A stretch of 64,000 bases of DNA from Geodermatophilus sp. DF01-2 (GTDB taxonomy: Bacteria; Actinomycetota; Actinomycetes; Mycobacteriales; Geodermatophilaceae): assembly GCF_004571065.1 (NCBI RefSeq), contig NZ_SPQN01000008.1, positions 27,695 through 91,694 of the forward strand, written 5' to 3'. Both the position numbers and the translations under genes were made by a program. Under the pieces are notes generated by a model. That model worked only from the letters and a program-made list of their open reading frames with translations. It was not told the DNA's origin and searched no databases. This document shows positions 16,646-24,561 of this stretch, piece after piece (the first letter of the stretch is position 1; each line of letters starts with the position of its first letter).

Positions 16646-17381
16646 CACGGCGGGACCCTGCACGGAGGCCGCCGACCTGCACTTCTGGTTCGACCCGGTC
16701 TGCCCGTTCGCCTGGATGACCAGCACGTGGGTGCGGACGGTCGCCGCACAACGGGAGTACCGCGTCGAGTGGCGGCTCATCTCGCTGCGGCTGCTCAACC
16801 GGCACGTCGACTACGACGCCCAGTTCCCACCCGGGTACGAGGCCGGCCACACCGCCGGGCTGCAGCTGCTGCGGGTCGCCGCCCGTGCCCGCGCGGAACA
16901 CGGTCCGGCGGCGCTCGACCCGCTCTACGCCACGCTGGGCCGGCACGTGTTCGAGGACCCGGCCGGGCAGCCGCCGCCGGAACGGGCCACCAGCCGGGCC
17001 TTCGTCGAGCAGGTCCTCACCGAGGCCGGGCTGCCGACCGGGCTGGCCGGCGCGGTCGACGAGGAGTCCTGGGACGCCGAGATCCAGGAGGAGACCGACG
17101 CCGCCCTCCGGCTCACCGGCAAGGACGTCGGGACCCCGATCCTGCACTTCCGCCCGCCGGACGGCACCGCCTTCTTCGGCCCGGTGATCAGCCGGGCGCC
17201 CAGCCCGGAGGACGCCGTCGCGCTGTGGGACCACGTCGTCGCGCTCGCCGACTTCGCCGGTTTCGCCGAGCTGAAGCGCAGCCTGCGCGAGCGGCCGCAG
17301 CTGCCCGCCTTCGGCGTCTCCCCGGGCGAGGTCGGCCGGCAGGAGGACTGGCACGGGGGAAGCCGCCGCCAGCACCGCTGA
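16587..17381 (+). CDS. Rv2466c-like mycothiol-dependent nitroreductase family protein
   Basis: A thioredoxin-fold (DsbA-like) protein of the Rv2466c family, members of which use mycothiol to reduce substrates including nitro compounds. The active-site start DLHFWFDPVCPFAWMTSTWV and the later DVGTPILHF with cis-Pro and AFFGPVISR match the family. The usual second active-site Cys is replaced: CPFA instead of CPWC. The first ~27 residues from ATG 16587 are encoded by an intergenic repeat and look unlike the family N-terminus. An alternative TTG start lies at 16575. No start codon occurs between the repeat and the fold, so the repeat-derived part is probably translated. Confidence 0.8.
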   Translation: MEGPRPPHPSQAQGGTRDGATAGPCTEAADLHFWFDPVCPFAWMTSTWVRTVAAQREYRVEWRLISLRLLNRHVDYDAQFPPGYEAGHTAGLQLLRVAARARAEHGPAALDPLYATLGRHVFEDPAGQPPPERATSRAFVEQVLTEAGLPTGLAGAVDEESWDAEIQEETDAALRLTGKDVGTPILHFRPPDGTAFFGPVISRAPSPEDAVALWDHVVALADFAGFAELKRSLRERPQLPAFGVSPGEVGRQEDWHGGSRRQHR

Positions 17382-17425
17382 CCAGCGCTCTGGAGCGCAC
17401 GGCTGACCGGCGCGAGGTTCCGGAC

Positions 17426-17444
17426 TAAGGTGAGCCTGGCCTAC
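17426..17444 (+). promoter_or_regulatory. IdeR/DtxR-type iron box upstream of FecCD operon
   Basis: TAAGGTGAGCCTGGCCTAC agrees with the IdeR/DtxR consensus TTAGGTTAGGCTAACCTAA at about two thirds of positions and keeps the AGG...CCT core symmetry. It ends 26 bases before the GTG start of the first permease gene. It would give iron-dependent repression of the transporter genes. Weaker than the two other boxes. Confidence 0.65.
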
Positions 17445-17470
17445 CTCGCCGTCTGCCCCAGGAGTCGCTC

Positions 17471-18595
17471 GTGTCCTCGACGACCGAAGCCGTCCTGCGG
17501 CGACAGGATCCCGGTGGGGACCGCAGCGACCCGGGGCCGGATCATCACCCGGTCGCCGGGAGCAGGATGACGCCGGGCCGGGGCGGCCTGCTCCGCCGGC
17601 GCCGGACCCGCCTGCTGGGGCTGCTCCTCCTGGTCGGCCTCGTGGTGGTCGCCGCGACGCTCAGCATCGCGATCGGCTCCCGCAGCATCGGCCTGGGCAC
17701 CGTCTGGGAGGCCCTGACCGACCCGGGCGTCCCGACCGAGGAGTCGGTGATCGTCCGGGAGCTGAGGGTCCCGCGCACCGTGCTCGGCATCATGGTCGGC
17801 CTGGCGCTGGGCATCGCCGGCGCGCTGGCCCAGGGCCACACCCGCAACCCGCTCGGCGACCCGGGCCTGCTCGGCGTCACCGCTGGGGCCTCGCTCGGCG
17901 TCGTCCTCGCCATCTACCTGCTCGGCGTCGGCACCCCGGCCGGGTACGTGTGGTTCGCCTTCGCCGGCGCGCTGCTGGGCACCGTGCTCGTCTTCACCCT
18001 CGGCTCAGCGGGGCGCGGCGGGGCCACACCGGTCACCCTGGCCCTCGCCGGCGCGGCGCTCTCGGCGCTGTTCTACGCGCTGGTCCGGGCGATCCTGGTC
18101 AGCGACACCGACAGCCTGGACGCCTTCCGCTTCTGGGTCGTCGGCGCGCTGTCCGGCCGCGGTGCCGACGTCGCCTGGCAGGTGGCCCCCTTCATCGTCG
18201 TCGGCCTCCTGCTGGCCCTCGTCAACGCTCCCGCTCTCGACCTGCTCGGCCTCGGCGAGGACGTCGCCCGTGGGCTGGGCCAGCGGGTGTGGCTGGCCCG
18301 GCTGGTCGGCCTGGCCTCGGTCACCCTGCTCTGCGGCGCGGCGACCGCGGCCTGCGGGCCCATCGCCTTCGTCGGCCTGGTCGTGCCGCACGTCGTCCGC
18401 GCGTTCACCGGCCCGGCGCACCGCTGGCTGATCCCCTGCTCCGGCCTGCTCGGCGCCGCGCTGCTGCTCGTCGCCGACGTGATCGGGCGGGTCGTCGTCC
18501 GCCCCGGCGAGCTGCAGGTCGGCATCGTGCTCGCACTGATCGGGGCACCGTTCTTCATCGCGCTCATCCGCCGGCGCCGGCTGGCCGGCCCGTGA
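17471..18595 (+). CDS. Ferric-siderophore ABC transporter permease (FecCD) 1
   Basis: A 374-residue integral membrane permease of the FecCD/BtuC family, with about nine to ten hydrophobic segments after a 45-residue charged N-terminus. Family landmarks are visible: RVPRTVLGIMVGLALGIAGALAQ, TRNPLGDPGLLGVTAGAS, GLGQRV and the ATPase-coupling loop GPIAFVGLVVPHVVR. GTG 17471 has AGGAG six bases upstream. It forms the translocation pore for a ferric siderophore together with permease 2. Its stop codon overlaps the start of a mini-ORF that leads to permease 2. Confidence 0.94.
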   Translation: MSSTTEAVLRRQDPGGDRSDPGPDHHPVAGSRMTPGRGGLLRRRRTRLLGLLLLVGLVVVAATLSIAIGSRSIGLGTVWEALTDPGVPTEESVIVRELRVPRTVLGIMVGLALGIAGALAQGHTRNPLGDPGLLGVTAGASLGVVLAIYLLGVGTPAGYVWFAFAGALLGTVLVFTLGSAGRGGATPVTLALAGAALSALFYALVRAILVSDTDSLDAFRFWVVGALSGRGADVAWQVAPFIVVGLLLALVNAPALDLLGLGEDVARGLGQRVWLARLVGLASVTLLCGAATAACGPIAFVGLVVPHVVRAFTGPAHRWLIPCSGLLGAALLLVADVIGRVVVRPGELQVGIVLALIGAPFFIALIRRRRLAGP

Positions 18596-18657
18596 CCGAG
18601 CTCGCGAGGTCACGCACGGGCGGAGCACCTCGGGGCACGAGCGGGGAGAGCTCGTGA
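18592..18657 (+). CDS. Linker mini-ORF between the two permease genes
   Basis: A 21-codon ORF that begins GTG-ACC-GAG, overlapping the permease 1 stop (GTGA). It ends TCG-TGA, overlapping the GTG start of permease 2. The product would begin [11 protein letters not shown] and end SGESS. It carries the GGGGAGAG that serves permease 2 as ribosome binding site. Two other ORFs of the same design lie in the cox operon. The N-terminus of permease 2 itself ([12 protein letters not shown]) repeats the start of this element, which suggests local duplication. Translation is unproven; the exact stop-start overlaps at both ends argue for translational coupling. Confidence 0.45.
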   Translation: MTELARSRTGGAPRGTSGESS

Positions 18658-19766
18658 CCCAGCTCGCGAGACCGGCCACGAGATCCGGGACGGCGACCGC
18701 CGAGCGGGTCCGCCAGCCCGGGGAGACCGTCGTCCGCATCGGCCCCGCCTCCGGGCGGGTCCGGTGGCGCCACGTGGCCGTCACGGTCGGCGCCGCGGTC
18801 GTCGTCGTCCTCCTCGGGGCGGTCAGCCTCGGCCGCGGCGACTTCCCCATCGGCCTTCCCGACGTCCTGCGCACCCTGGTCGGGCTCGGCGAGGACACCC
18901 AGCAGTTCATCGTCCTGGAGCTGCGTGCTCCCCGGATCGTCGTCGGCGCCCTCGTCGGCCTGGCCCTCGGAGTGGCCGGCGCGCTGTTCCAGACCTTCGC
19001 CCGCAACCCGCTGGCCTCCCCCGACGTGCTCGGCATCACCCAGGGCGCCTCGGTCGGCGCGGTGGCGGCGATCGTCCTCAGCGGGGCGACGGGCGGCTCG
19101 GGGGTGCTCGACGGCGTCGGCGTCCCGCTGGCCGCGCTGCTCGGCGCGCTGGTCACCGGCCTGCTGCTGCTGGTCCTCACCTGGCGCCGCGGCATCGACG
19201 GCTACCGGCTGGTGCTGGTCGGCATCGCGCTGTGGGCGATGGCCGCGGCGCTCACCGACTGGCTGCTCACCCGCGCCGAGATCTACCAGGCCGCCAGCGC
19301 CTACGTGTGGATCACCGGCTCGCTCAACGCCCGCTCGTGGGACGAGGCCGTGCCGCTGCTGGTCTTCCTGGCCGTGCTGCTTCCTGCCGCGCTCGCCACC
19401 AGCCGGGCACTGGGCGTCATCCAATTCGGCGACGACACCGCCCGCGGGCTCGGCGTGCGCCTGATCCCCACCCAGGCCGCGGTCGTCCTCGTCGCCGTCG
19501 GGCTCACCGCTGCCGCCGTGGCTGCGGCCGGCCCGATCGCCTACGTCGCCCTGGTCGTCCCCCAGGTCGCCGTCCGGCTCACCGGGGGCCCACGGCCGCC
19601 GCTGCTCGCCTCCGGCCTGCTCGGCGCCGCCCTGGTCGTCGGCGCGGATCTGCTCACCCGCACCGTGCTCCCCCAGGCCCTCCCTGTCGGCGTCCTCACG
19701 GCGGCCGTCGGCGCGCCGTACCTGCTCTGGCTCCTGGTCCGCGGAAGGCGGCGATCCACGCTATGA
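18654..19766 (+). CDS. Ferric-siderophore ABC transporter permease (FecCD) 2
   Basis: A 370-residue FecCD-family permease, partner of the preceding one. It shows [52 protein letters not shown] and the coupling loop [20 protein letters not shown]. The first ~15 residues ([15 protein letters not shown]) resemble the linker mini-ORF just upstream rather than the family. GTG 18654 has GGGGAG at good distance. Its stop overlaps the ATPase start as ATGA. Confidence 0.93.
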   Translation: MTQLARPATRSGTATAERVRQPGETVVRIGPASGRVRWRHVAVTVGAAVVVVLLGAVSLGRGDFPIGLPDVLRTLVGLGEDTQQFIVLELRAPRIVVGALVGLALGVAGALFQTFARNPLASPDVLGITQGASVGAVAAIVLSGATGGSGVLDGVGVPLAALLGALVTGLLLLVLTWRRGIDGYRLVLVGIALWAMAAALTDWLLTRAEIYQAASAYVWITGSLNARSWDEAVPLLVFLAVLLPAALATSRALGVIQFGDDTARGLGVRLIPTQAAVVLVAVGLTAAAVAAAGPIAYVALVVPQVAVRLTGGPRPPLLASGLLGAALVVGADLLTRTVLPQALPVGVLTAAVGAPYLLWLLVRGRRRSTL

Positions 19767-20590
19767 CCCTGGACGCGGCGACCACCACCCTGCCGGCGAG
19801 CGGAACGGTCCGTCTCGCCGCCGAGTCGGTCAGCCTCGCCTACGACGACCGGGTCGTGGTCCGCGACCTGGACCTGCAGCTCACCGACGGTTCCTTCACC
19901 GCGATCGTCGGCCCCAACGGCTGCGGCAAGTCCACGCTGCTGCGGGCGCTGGGCCGGCTGCTGCGGCCGACCGAGGGCCGGGTGCTGCTCGACGGCCGGG
20001 CGATCGCGCGGACGCCGACCCGCGAGGTGGCCCGGGTGCTCGGCCTGCTGCCACAGGCCCCGGTCGCGCCCGAGGGCCTCACCGTCGGCGACCTCGTGGC
20101 GCGCGGCCGGCACCCCCACCAGTCGTGGCTGCGGCAGTGGTCGCGGGACGACGAGGCGGCGGTCGCCGAGGCGCTGCGCTGGACCGACATGGCCGACCTG
20201 GCCGAGCGGCCGGTCGACGAGCTCTCCGGCGGGCAGCGGCAGCGCGCCTGGATCTCCATGGCGCTGGCCCAGGGCACCGACCTGCTGCTGCTCGACGAGC
20301 CCACGACCTACCTGGACCTGTCCCACCAGATCGACGTCCTCGAGCTGGTGGCGCGCCTGCACGCCGAGCGCGGCCGCACCGTCGTCGTCGTGCTGCACGA
20401 CCTCAACCTGGCCGCGCGCTACGCGCAGCGGCTGGTGGCGATGGACGACGGCGCGCTGGTCGCCTCCGGCACACCGGAGGAGGTGCTCACCGAGCAGCTG
20501 CTCGCCGACGTCTTCGACCTCGAGGCGCGGATCGTCCCCGACCCGGTGGCCGGGACGCCGATGGTGGTGCCGGTCCGCCGGCTCCGCTGA
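19763..20590 (+). CDS. Ferric-siderophore ABC transporter ATP-binding protein
   Basis: A 275-residue ABC ATPase of the FecE/FepC type that powers uptake through the two permeases. Walker [13 protein letters not shown]-loop LLPQAP, signature [11 protein letters not shown], Walker [13 protein letters not shown] and the switch HDL are all intact. ATG 19763 overlaps the permease stop. It is the last gene of the plus-strand operon driven from the iron box at 17426. Confidence 0.95.
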   Translation: MTLDAATTTLPASGTVRLAAESVSLAYDDRVVVRDLDLQLTDGSFTAIVGPNGCGKSTLLRALGRLLRPTEGRVLLDGRAIARTPTREVARVLGLLPQAPVAPEGLTVGDLVARGRHPHQSWLRQWSRDDEAAVAEALRWTDMADLAERPVDELSGGQRQRAWISMALAQGTDLLLLDEPTTYLDLSHQIDVLELVARLHAERGRTVVVVLHDLNLAARYAQRLVAMDDGALVASGTPEEVLTEQLLADVFDLEARIVPDPVAGTPMVVPVRRLR

Positions 20591-20905
20591 GCCTGCCCGC
20601 CGTGTCGGGCCGCAGCTGGCCTTCGCGCGCCGTGCACCGCGACGGCCTCGCCCCCTCCCGAGACGCGAGGACGTCCACCGCACGTCCTCGTCGACGGCGT
20701 CCCGGAGCACGACCGTGGTCGCCTGCTGTCGGCGGGCGGCCAGGCGAACCGAACAGCCACTGCTCTCAGTCGCGACAGGGGCGTACGAGCAGACGGGAGC
20801 GGACCAGAAGGCCCGCACCCGGACCTCGATCCGCAGAGACCGCGAGCAGGTCGCCAACCTGGTCGGCAAGAAGCCGCCTCGGCATCGAAGGTCCGTCCTC
20901 CGGCG
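20591..20905. other. 315-base gap without a supported gene
   Basis: Between the ATPase stop and the siderophore-interacting protein stop (convergent). Several frames are open but none has a recognisable protein, a ribosome binding site or consistent codon use. GACGTCCACCGCACGTCC near 20670 has partial symmetry. No strong terminator hairpin was found by eye. Confidence 0.5.
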
Positions 20906-21928
20906 CTACGACGCGACGCCGTCCTTCCAGTACCCCATGAACGCCACCGACCCGCGCGGAACGCCGAGGTCACCGACCAGCCGGCGACGCAACGTCCTGA
21001 CCACCCCGGCCTCGCCGGCCAGCCAGGCGTAGCAGGCCGAGGCCGCCCCGCCGTCCGCGCACCCGCCCTCCGGGACCTCCCACAGCAGGTCCTCGCCGAC
21101 GTCCTCCGGAGGTGCGGCCGGCGACGAGGCCACCCCCAGCTCGCACAGCGCGGCGTGCACGGCCGGCACGAGCCGGGACCCGCGCGCCGCGCCGTCCCGC
21201 GGCAGCCAGCGAAGCGTGACCCCGGGCGGGAGGGCGACGTTCATCGCGTCGTCCGCGGTCGGCACCTCCAGCAACGCGGTCACCGACCGTGAACCTCCGC
21301 CATGGGTCCGACACCGCGCCTCGGTCCCCTCCTCGCTCACTGGCGCTCGCCGCGATGCTCCCTCGGCTGTCGTCAGGCGGCCGCCGAGGGACTCGAGGAT
21401 CGCGCACACCGCCGGGACGGCGGTCTCGTCCCCGGCCAGCAGCAGCGTGCGCGCGGCCGGCGGCGGTGCCCACTCCACGCCCCACGGCCGGCCGGATCCG
21501 GGGCGGTCGGGGCCGAGCAGCACGATCCGGTCGCCGGGGACGGCGGCGGCCGCCCAGCGCGCGGCCGGGCCGGCGTGCCCGTCCTCGACCCCGTGCAGGA
21601 CGACGTCGACGTCCAGCTCGGCGCGCTCGGGCCGAGCCGCTCGGACCGTGTACGTGCGGATGAACGGGCGCTGCTCCTCGGGCATCGCGCAGTACTCGGG
21701 GTACCAGTCGCCGCCGCGGTCGCGCAGCCGGTCCAGCCCGGCGTCGTCGCGGGACAGCACCAGCTTGAACCGCTGGTCGCAGCCGGCGGCGCCGAACCCG
21801 GCCAGGCCCGGCCCGGCGAGCGTGAGCCGCACGAAGCTCGGACCCAGCCGGCGGACGGCGGCCACGGAGGCGTCGAAGAACTGCCAGGCGGGTGCGGCCA
21901 CGGCATCCGGCTGCGCGGTGAGCGTCAT
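20906..21928 (-). CDS. Siderophore-interacting protein (ferric-siderophore reductase)
   Basis: A 340-residue protein of the SIP/ViuB family: an FAD-binding domain (RLGPSFVRLTLAG, PFIRTYTVRAARP) followed by a NAD(P)H-binding domain (LLAGDETAVPAV) and the family C-terminus YAWLAGEAGVVRTLRRRL...GSVAFMGYWK. It reduces ferric siderophores in the cytoplasm to release iron. About 30 residues near position 184-213 (from TTAEGASRR to THGGGSR) do not fit the family and are encoded by a repeat-like DNA segment; they lie between two conserved strands. ATG 21926-21928 follows GAGGACGC. It is transcribed away from the shared iron box at 21969. Confidence 0.92.
   Translation of the reverse strand: MTLTAQPDAVAAPAWQFFDASVAAVRRLGPSFVRLTLAGPGLAGFGAAGCDQRFKLVLSRDDAGLDRLRDRGGDWYPEYCAMPEEQRPFIRTYTVRAARPERAELDVDVVLHGVEDGHAGPAARWAAAAVPGDRIVLLGPDRPGSGRPWGVEWAPPPAARTLLLAGDETAVPAVCAILESLGGRLTTAEGASRRAPVSEEGTEARCRTHGGGSRSVTALLEVPTADDAMNVALPPGVTLRWLPRDGAARGSRLVPAVHAALCELGVASSPAAPPEDVGEDLLWEVPEGGCADGGAASACYAWLAGEAGVVRTLRRRLVGDLGVPRGSVAFMGYWKDGVAS
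21285..21375 (-). repeat. In-frame repeat insertion inside the SIP gene
   Basis: Read on the minus strand, the segment GCATCGCGGCGAGCGCCAG-TGAG-CGAGGAGG (21328-21358) matches GCATCGCGCCGACGAGCGCC-AGCGAGGAGG in the linker mini-ORF between coxS and coxL (60131-60162), with a 4-base insertion. Here it is translated as part of the siderophore-interacting protein in a different frame. The outer limits of the insertion are estimated from where family similarity resumes. Confidence 0.5.
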
Positions 21929-21968
21929 GCGTCCTCCCCCGACCCGGCCACCCCTTGCGGTAGCCCAC

Positions 21969-21987
21969 TTAGGCGAGGCTAACCTGA
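21969..21987 (+). promoter_or_regulatory. IdeR/DtxR-type iron box, divergent SIP / receptor promoter
   Basis: TTAGGCGAGGCTAACCTGA matches the iron-box consensus TTAGGTTAGGCTAACCTAA at 16 of 19 positions. It lies 40 bases upstream of the SIP start (minus) and 45 bases upstream of the receptor start (plus), so one operator can control both. Repression by an iron-loaded DtxR/IdeR regulator is the expected behaviour. Confidence 0.88.
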
Positions 21988-22032
21988 GCTGCCCGTCGGG
22001 GAAACCCCTGGAGCCAACTGCGAGGAGTTCCG

Positions 22033-23037
22033 TTGCACCGCATGCCGCGCCGCCTGGTCGGCGCCTCCCTCACCCTGGCCGCCGTGCTCGCGGCCGCCGG
22101 CTGTTCCGGCGGCACTGCCGAGCCGGCCGACGGCGCAGCAGCCGCCGAGGGCGGGTGGGAGTTCACCGACGACCTCGGCAACACCGTCGAGCTCGACGCG
22201 CCGCCGGAGCGCGTCGCCGGGCTCAACGACCTGGTGGCCTCGCTGTGGAACTACGGGGTCGAGCCGGTCGCCAGCTTCGGCCAGACCTCGGCGGCCGACG
22301 ACGTCGCGTTCGAGGGCAGGGACCTCGGCGACCTGGAGATCGTCGGCGAGAGCTACGGGCAGATCGACCTCGAGCGGCTGGCCGCGGCCGACCCCGACGT
22401 CATCGTCACCTCGGTCTACCCGACCGACTCCTCCGGGACGCTGGACGCCAGCCAGCCGCTCTACGGCTTCGAGAGCCTCCAGCAGCAGGAGCAGGTCGCG
22501 CAGATCGCGCCGATCGTCGCGATCGCCTACCGCGGCTCGGCCGCCGACGTCATCGAGCGGACCGTCGGGCTCGCCGAGTCCCTCGGCGCCGACAGCGAGC
22601 TGATCGCCTCGGCCCGGGAAGACTACGAGGCCGCCGCGGCCGAGCTCTCCGCGGCCGGCGAGCGCGGGATCACCGTGCTGCCGGTGTACGCCACCGCCTC
22701 CGACGGCTGGTGGATGGGCAAGGCCGCCGACGACCCGTCGCTGCGCCTCTACTCCGACCTGGGCGTGGACTTCGTCGACCCGGGCGGCGACGGCTACTTC
22801 TGGGAGACCGTCAGCTGGGAGCAGGTTCCCCAGTACCCGAGCGACGTCATCCTCTACTCGCTGCGCGGCGGGGAGACGCCCGAGCAGATGCGCGCCCAGC
22901 CGACGTACACGCTGCTGCCGGCGGTGCAGGCCGGCCAGGAGTATCCGTGGAAGTACATCGGCATGGACCACGTCGCCCAGGCCGCCTACATGTCGGAGCT
23001 GGCCGGCTGGCTCGAGGAGGCCCAGAAGGTCACCTGA
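22033..23037 (+). CDS. Ferric-siderophore-binding lipoprotein
   Basis: A 334-residue periplasmic-binding-protein-like lipoprotein of the FepB/FhuD type. The signal ends in a lipobox (LAAAGC, Cys about residue 24), so it is membrane-anchored on the outside. The mature part starts GWEFTDDLGNTVELDAPPERVAGLND, followed by LERLAAADPDVIVTSVYP and a C-terminal lobe ending SELAGWLEEAQKVT. It should deliver a ferric siderophore to the FecCD permeases encoded nearby. TTG 22033 lies five bases after GAGGAG; the in-frame ATG at 22042 is the alternative. Iron box just upstream. Confidence 0.92.
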   Translation: MHRMPRRLVGASLTLAAVLAAAGCSGGTAEPADGAAAAEGGWEFTDDLGNTVELDAPPERVAGLNDLVASLWNYGVEPVASFGQTSAADDVAFEGRDLGDLEIVGESYGQIDLERLAAADPDVIVTSVYPTDSSGTLDASQPLYGFESLQQQEQVAQIAPIVAIAYRGSAADVIERTVGLAESLGADSELIASAREDYEAAAAELSAAGERGITVLPVYATASDGWWMGKAADDPSLRLYSDLGVDFVDPGGDGYFWETVSWEQVPQYPSDVILYSLRGGETPEQMRAQPTYTLLPAVQAGQEYPWKYIGMDHVAQAAYMSELAGWLEEAQKVT

Positions 23038-23041
23038 GGCG

Positions 23042-23090
23042 TGAGCGGAGTCGCTCGGTGACGGAAACCGTCACCGAGCGACTCCGCTCA
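23042..23090. terminator. Perfect 23-bp hairpin between convergent genes
   Basis: Bases 23042-23064 are exactly complementary to 23068-23090 with a three-base AAA loop. The arms contain GGAGTCGCTCGGTGACGG and its complement. It starts five bases after the receptor gene TGA and contains the stop codon of the EamA gene at its other end, so it can terminate transcription from both sides. A related sequence occurs at 46770-46814, also between convergent genes. Confidence 0.9.
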
Positions 23091-24041
23091 GGCGGGGGCG
23101 ACCGTCTCGGGGACCGGGGCCGGCCGGATCGCCGCCCGGCGCGCGGTCTGCGCCAGGCCGATCCCCACGAGGACGACGACGCCGCCGAGCACCTGCCAGC
23201 CGGAGAGCACCTGCTCCACCCAGAGCCAGGCGACGACCGAGGCGAGCACCGGCTCGACCGTGGCCACCAGCCCGGCCGTCGTCGGCGGCAGGTGGCGCAG
23301 GGCCGCGATGGAGAGCCAGAACGGCACCACCGCCCCGAGGACGACGATCCAGCAGACCAGCGCCCACAGCGGCAGCTGCAGCGAACCCAGGGACACCGGC
23401 ACGGAGGCGCCGAGCAGCGCCGGGTCGAACGGCCACCAGGGCGCGGCGACGGCCCAGAACAGCGCGGCCGCGACGAAGCTCCAGCAGGTCAGCGCCACCG
23501 GGTCGCGGGTGGTCGCACCCCGCTCCCCCAGCAGGTAGTAGGTCGCCAGGCACAGTGCCGCGCCGAAGGCCGCGACCACGCCCACGGCGTCGAGCCCACC
23601 GCCGCCGGTCCACACCTCGGCCACGAACGTCAGCCCCGACAACGAGAGCAGCAGCGCCGCCCACAGCCGCCTGCGCACCCGCTCGCCGCGCACCAGCCAC
23701 ACCCAGAGCGCGATGAACACCGGCGCGGTCATCTCGAAGACCAGCGCGATGCCGACCGGCAGCCGACCGATCGCGACGTAGTACAGGCACTGGGTGAGCG
23801 CGACACCGACCACGCCGAACGCGGCGAGGAACGGCACCTCCCGCCAGGACAGCCGCAACCGCTCCGGGGCGACGACGGCCAGGGCGGCGAGCAGCGCGAC
23901 GGCCGCCCCGCCGCAGCGCAGCGCGGTCAGCCAGGGGGCCGGGATGCCGGCCTGCAGGGCCAGCGTGGAGACCGTGCCGTTGACCGCGAAGAACCCCGCA
24001 GCGGCGACGGTGAGGGCATAGCCGAGCGGGGGCCGGGACAC
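23088..24041 (-). CDS. EamA (DMT) family transporter
   Basis: A 317-residue inner-membrane protein with ten hydrophobic segments arranged as two EamA repeats. The first repeat has GFFAVNGTVSTLALQAGIP and LRCGGAAVALL, the second GAALCLATYYLLGERG and PTTAGLVATVEPVLASVVAWLWVEQVLSGWQVLGGVVVLVGI. Such proteins export or import amino acids, nucleosides or other small metabolites. The substrate is unknown. GTG start at 24041. Its TGA lies in the arm of the hairpin it shares with the receptor gene. Confidence 0.9.
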   Translation of the reverse strand: MSRPPLGYALTVAAAGFFAVNGTVSTLALQAGIPAPWLTALRCGGAAVALLAALAVVAPERLRLSWREVPFLAAFGVVGVALTQCLYYVAIGRLPVGIALVFEMTAPVFIALWVWLVRGERVRRRLWAALLLSLSGLTFVAEVWTGGGGLDAVGVVAAFGAALCLATYYLLGERGATTRDPVALTCWSFVAAALFWAVAAPWWPFDPALLGASVPVSLGSLQLPLWALVCWIVVLGAVVPFWLSIAALRHLPPTTAGLVATVEPVLASVVAWLWVEQVLSGWQVLGGVVVLVGIGLAQTARRAAIRPAPVPETVAPA

Positions 24042-24088
24042 GCGGCCGAATGTAGCGACCGTGATGCCCCGAGCCCCCTACCGGGGGG

Positions 24089-24487
24089 TCACTGCACGGC
24101 GGTGGGGTCCATCCACACGGCCTCCCAGACGTTGCCGTCCGGGTCGGTGAAGCTGACGCCGTACATGAACCCGTGGTCCTGCGCCGGCATCCACGGCTTG
24201 CCGCCGGAGGTCAGCGCCCGCTCGAGCAGGTCGTCGACCTCCTGCCGGCTGCCGGCCGACAGCGCGTTGAGGACCGTGGTCGACTGCGCCGGGTCCCCCA
24301 TCCGGCCCGCGTCCGGGACGAAGTCGGCGAACCGGTCCCGGGTCTGCAGCAGTACCACGATGTTCTCCTCGACGACGAACGAGGCGGTCCGCTCGTCGGA
24401 GAACTGCTCGTTCTGGACGAACCCCAGCCCGCGGTAGAAGGCCTCGGCCGCGGCCAGGTCGGTCACCGGCAGGTTCACGGAGATCAT
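24089..24487 (-). CDS. VOC family (glyoxalase-like) protein
   Basis: A 132-residue vicinal-oxygen-chelate fold protein with two beta-alpha-beta-beta-beta units: MISVNLPVTDLAAAEAFYRGLGF at the start and YGVSFTDPDGNVWEAVWMDP at the end. The closing segment is the usual position of a metal ligand. It resembles members annotated as glyoxalase/bleomycin-resistance proteins; the metal site and substrate are not certain. ATG 24487 is used. GTG 24493, six bases earlier, fits the GGGAG ribosome binding site slightly better. Confidence 0.85.
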   Translation of the reverse strand: MISVNLPVTDLAAAEAFYRGLGFVQNEQFSDERTASFVVEENIVVLLQTRDRFADFVPDAGRMGDPAQSTTVLNALSAGSRQEVDDLLERALTSGGKPWMPAQDHGFMYGVSFTDPDGNVWEAVWMDPTAVQ

Positions 24488-24561
24488 GCGCACGGGAACT
24501 CCCGTCGTCGGGAGGGCCCGGTCGGCCTCGTCGCAGGGAGGACGGGACCGACCGGCCGAAC

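Noticed and set aside
20715..21032. Open frame (about 105 codons) after the FecE-like ATPase that could be a transposase remnant
   Set aside because: No transposase motif or inverted repeats were found, and its end overlaps the siderophore-interacting protein gene antisense.
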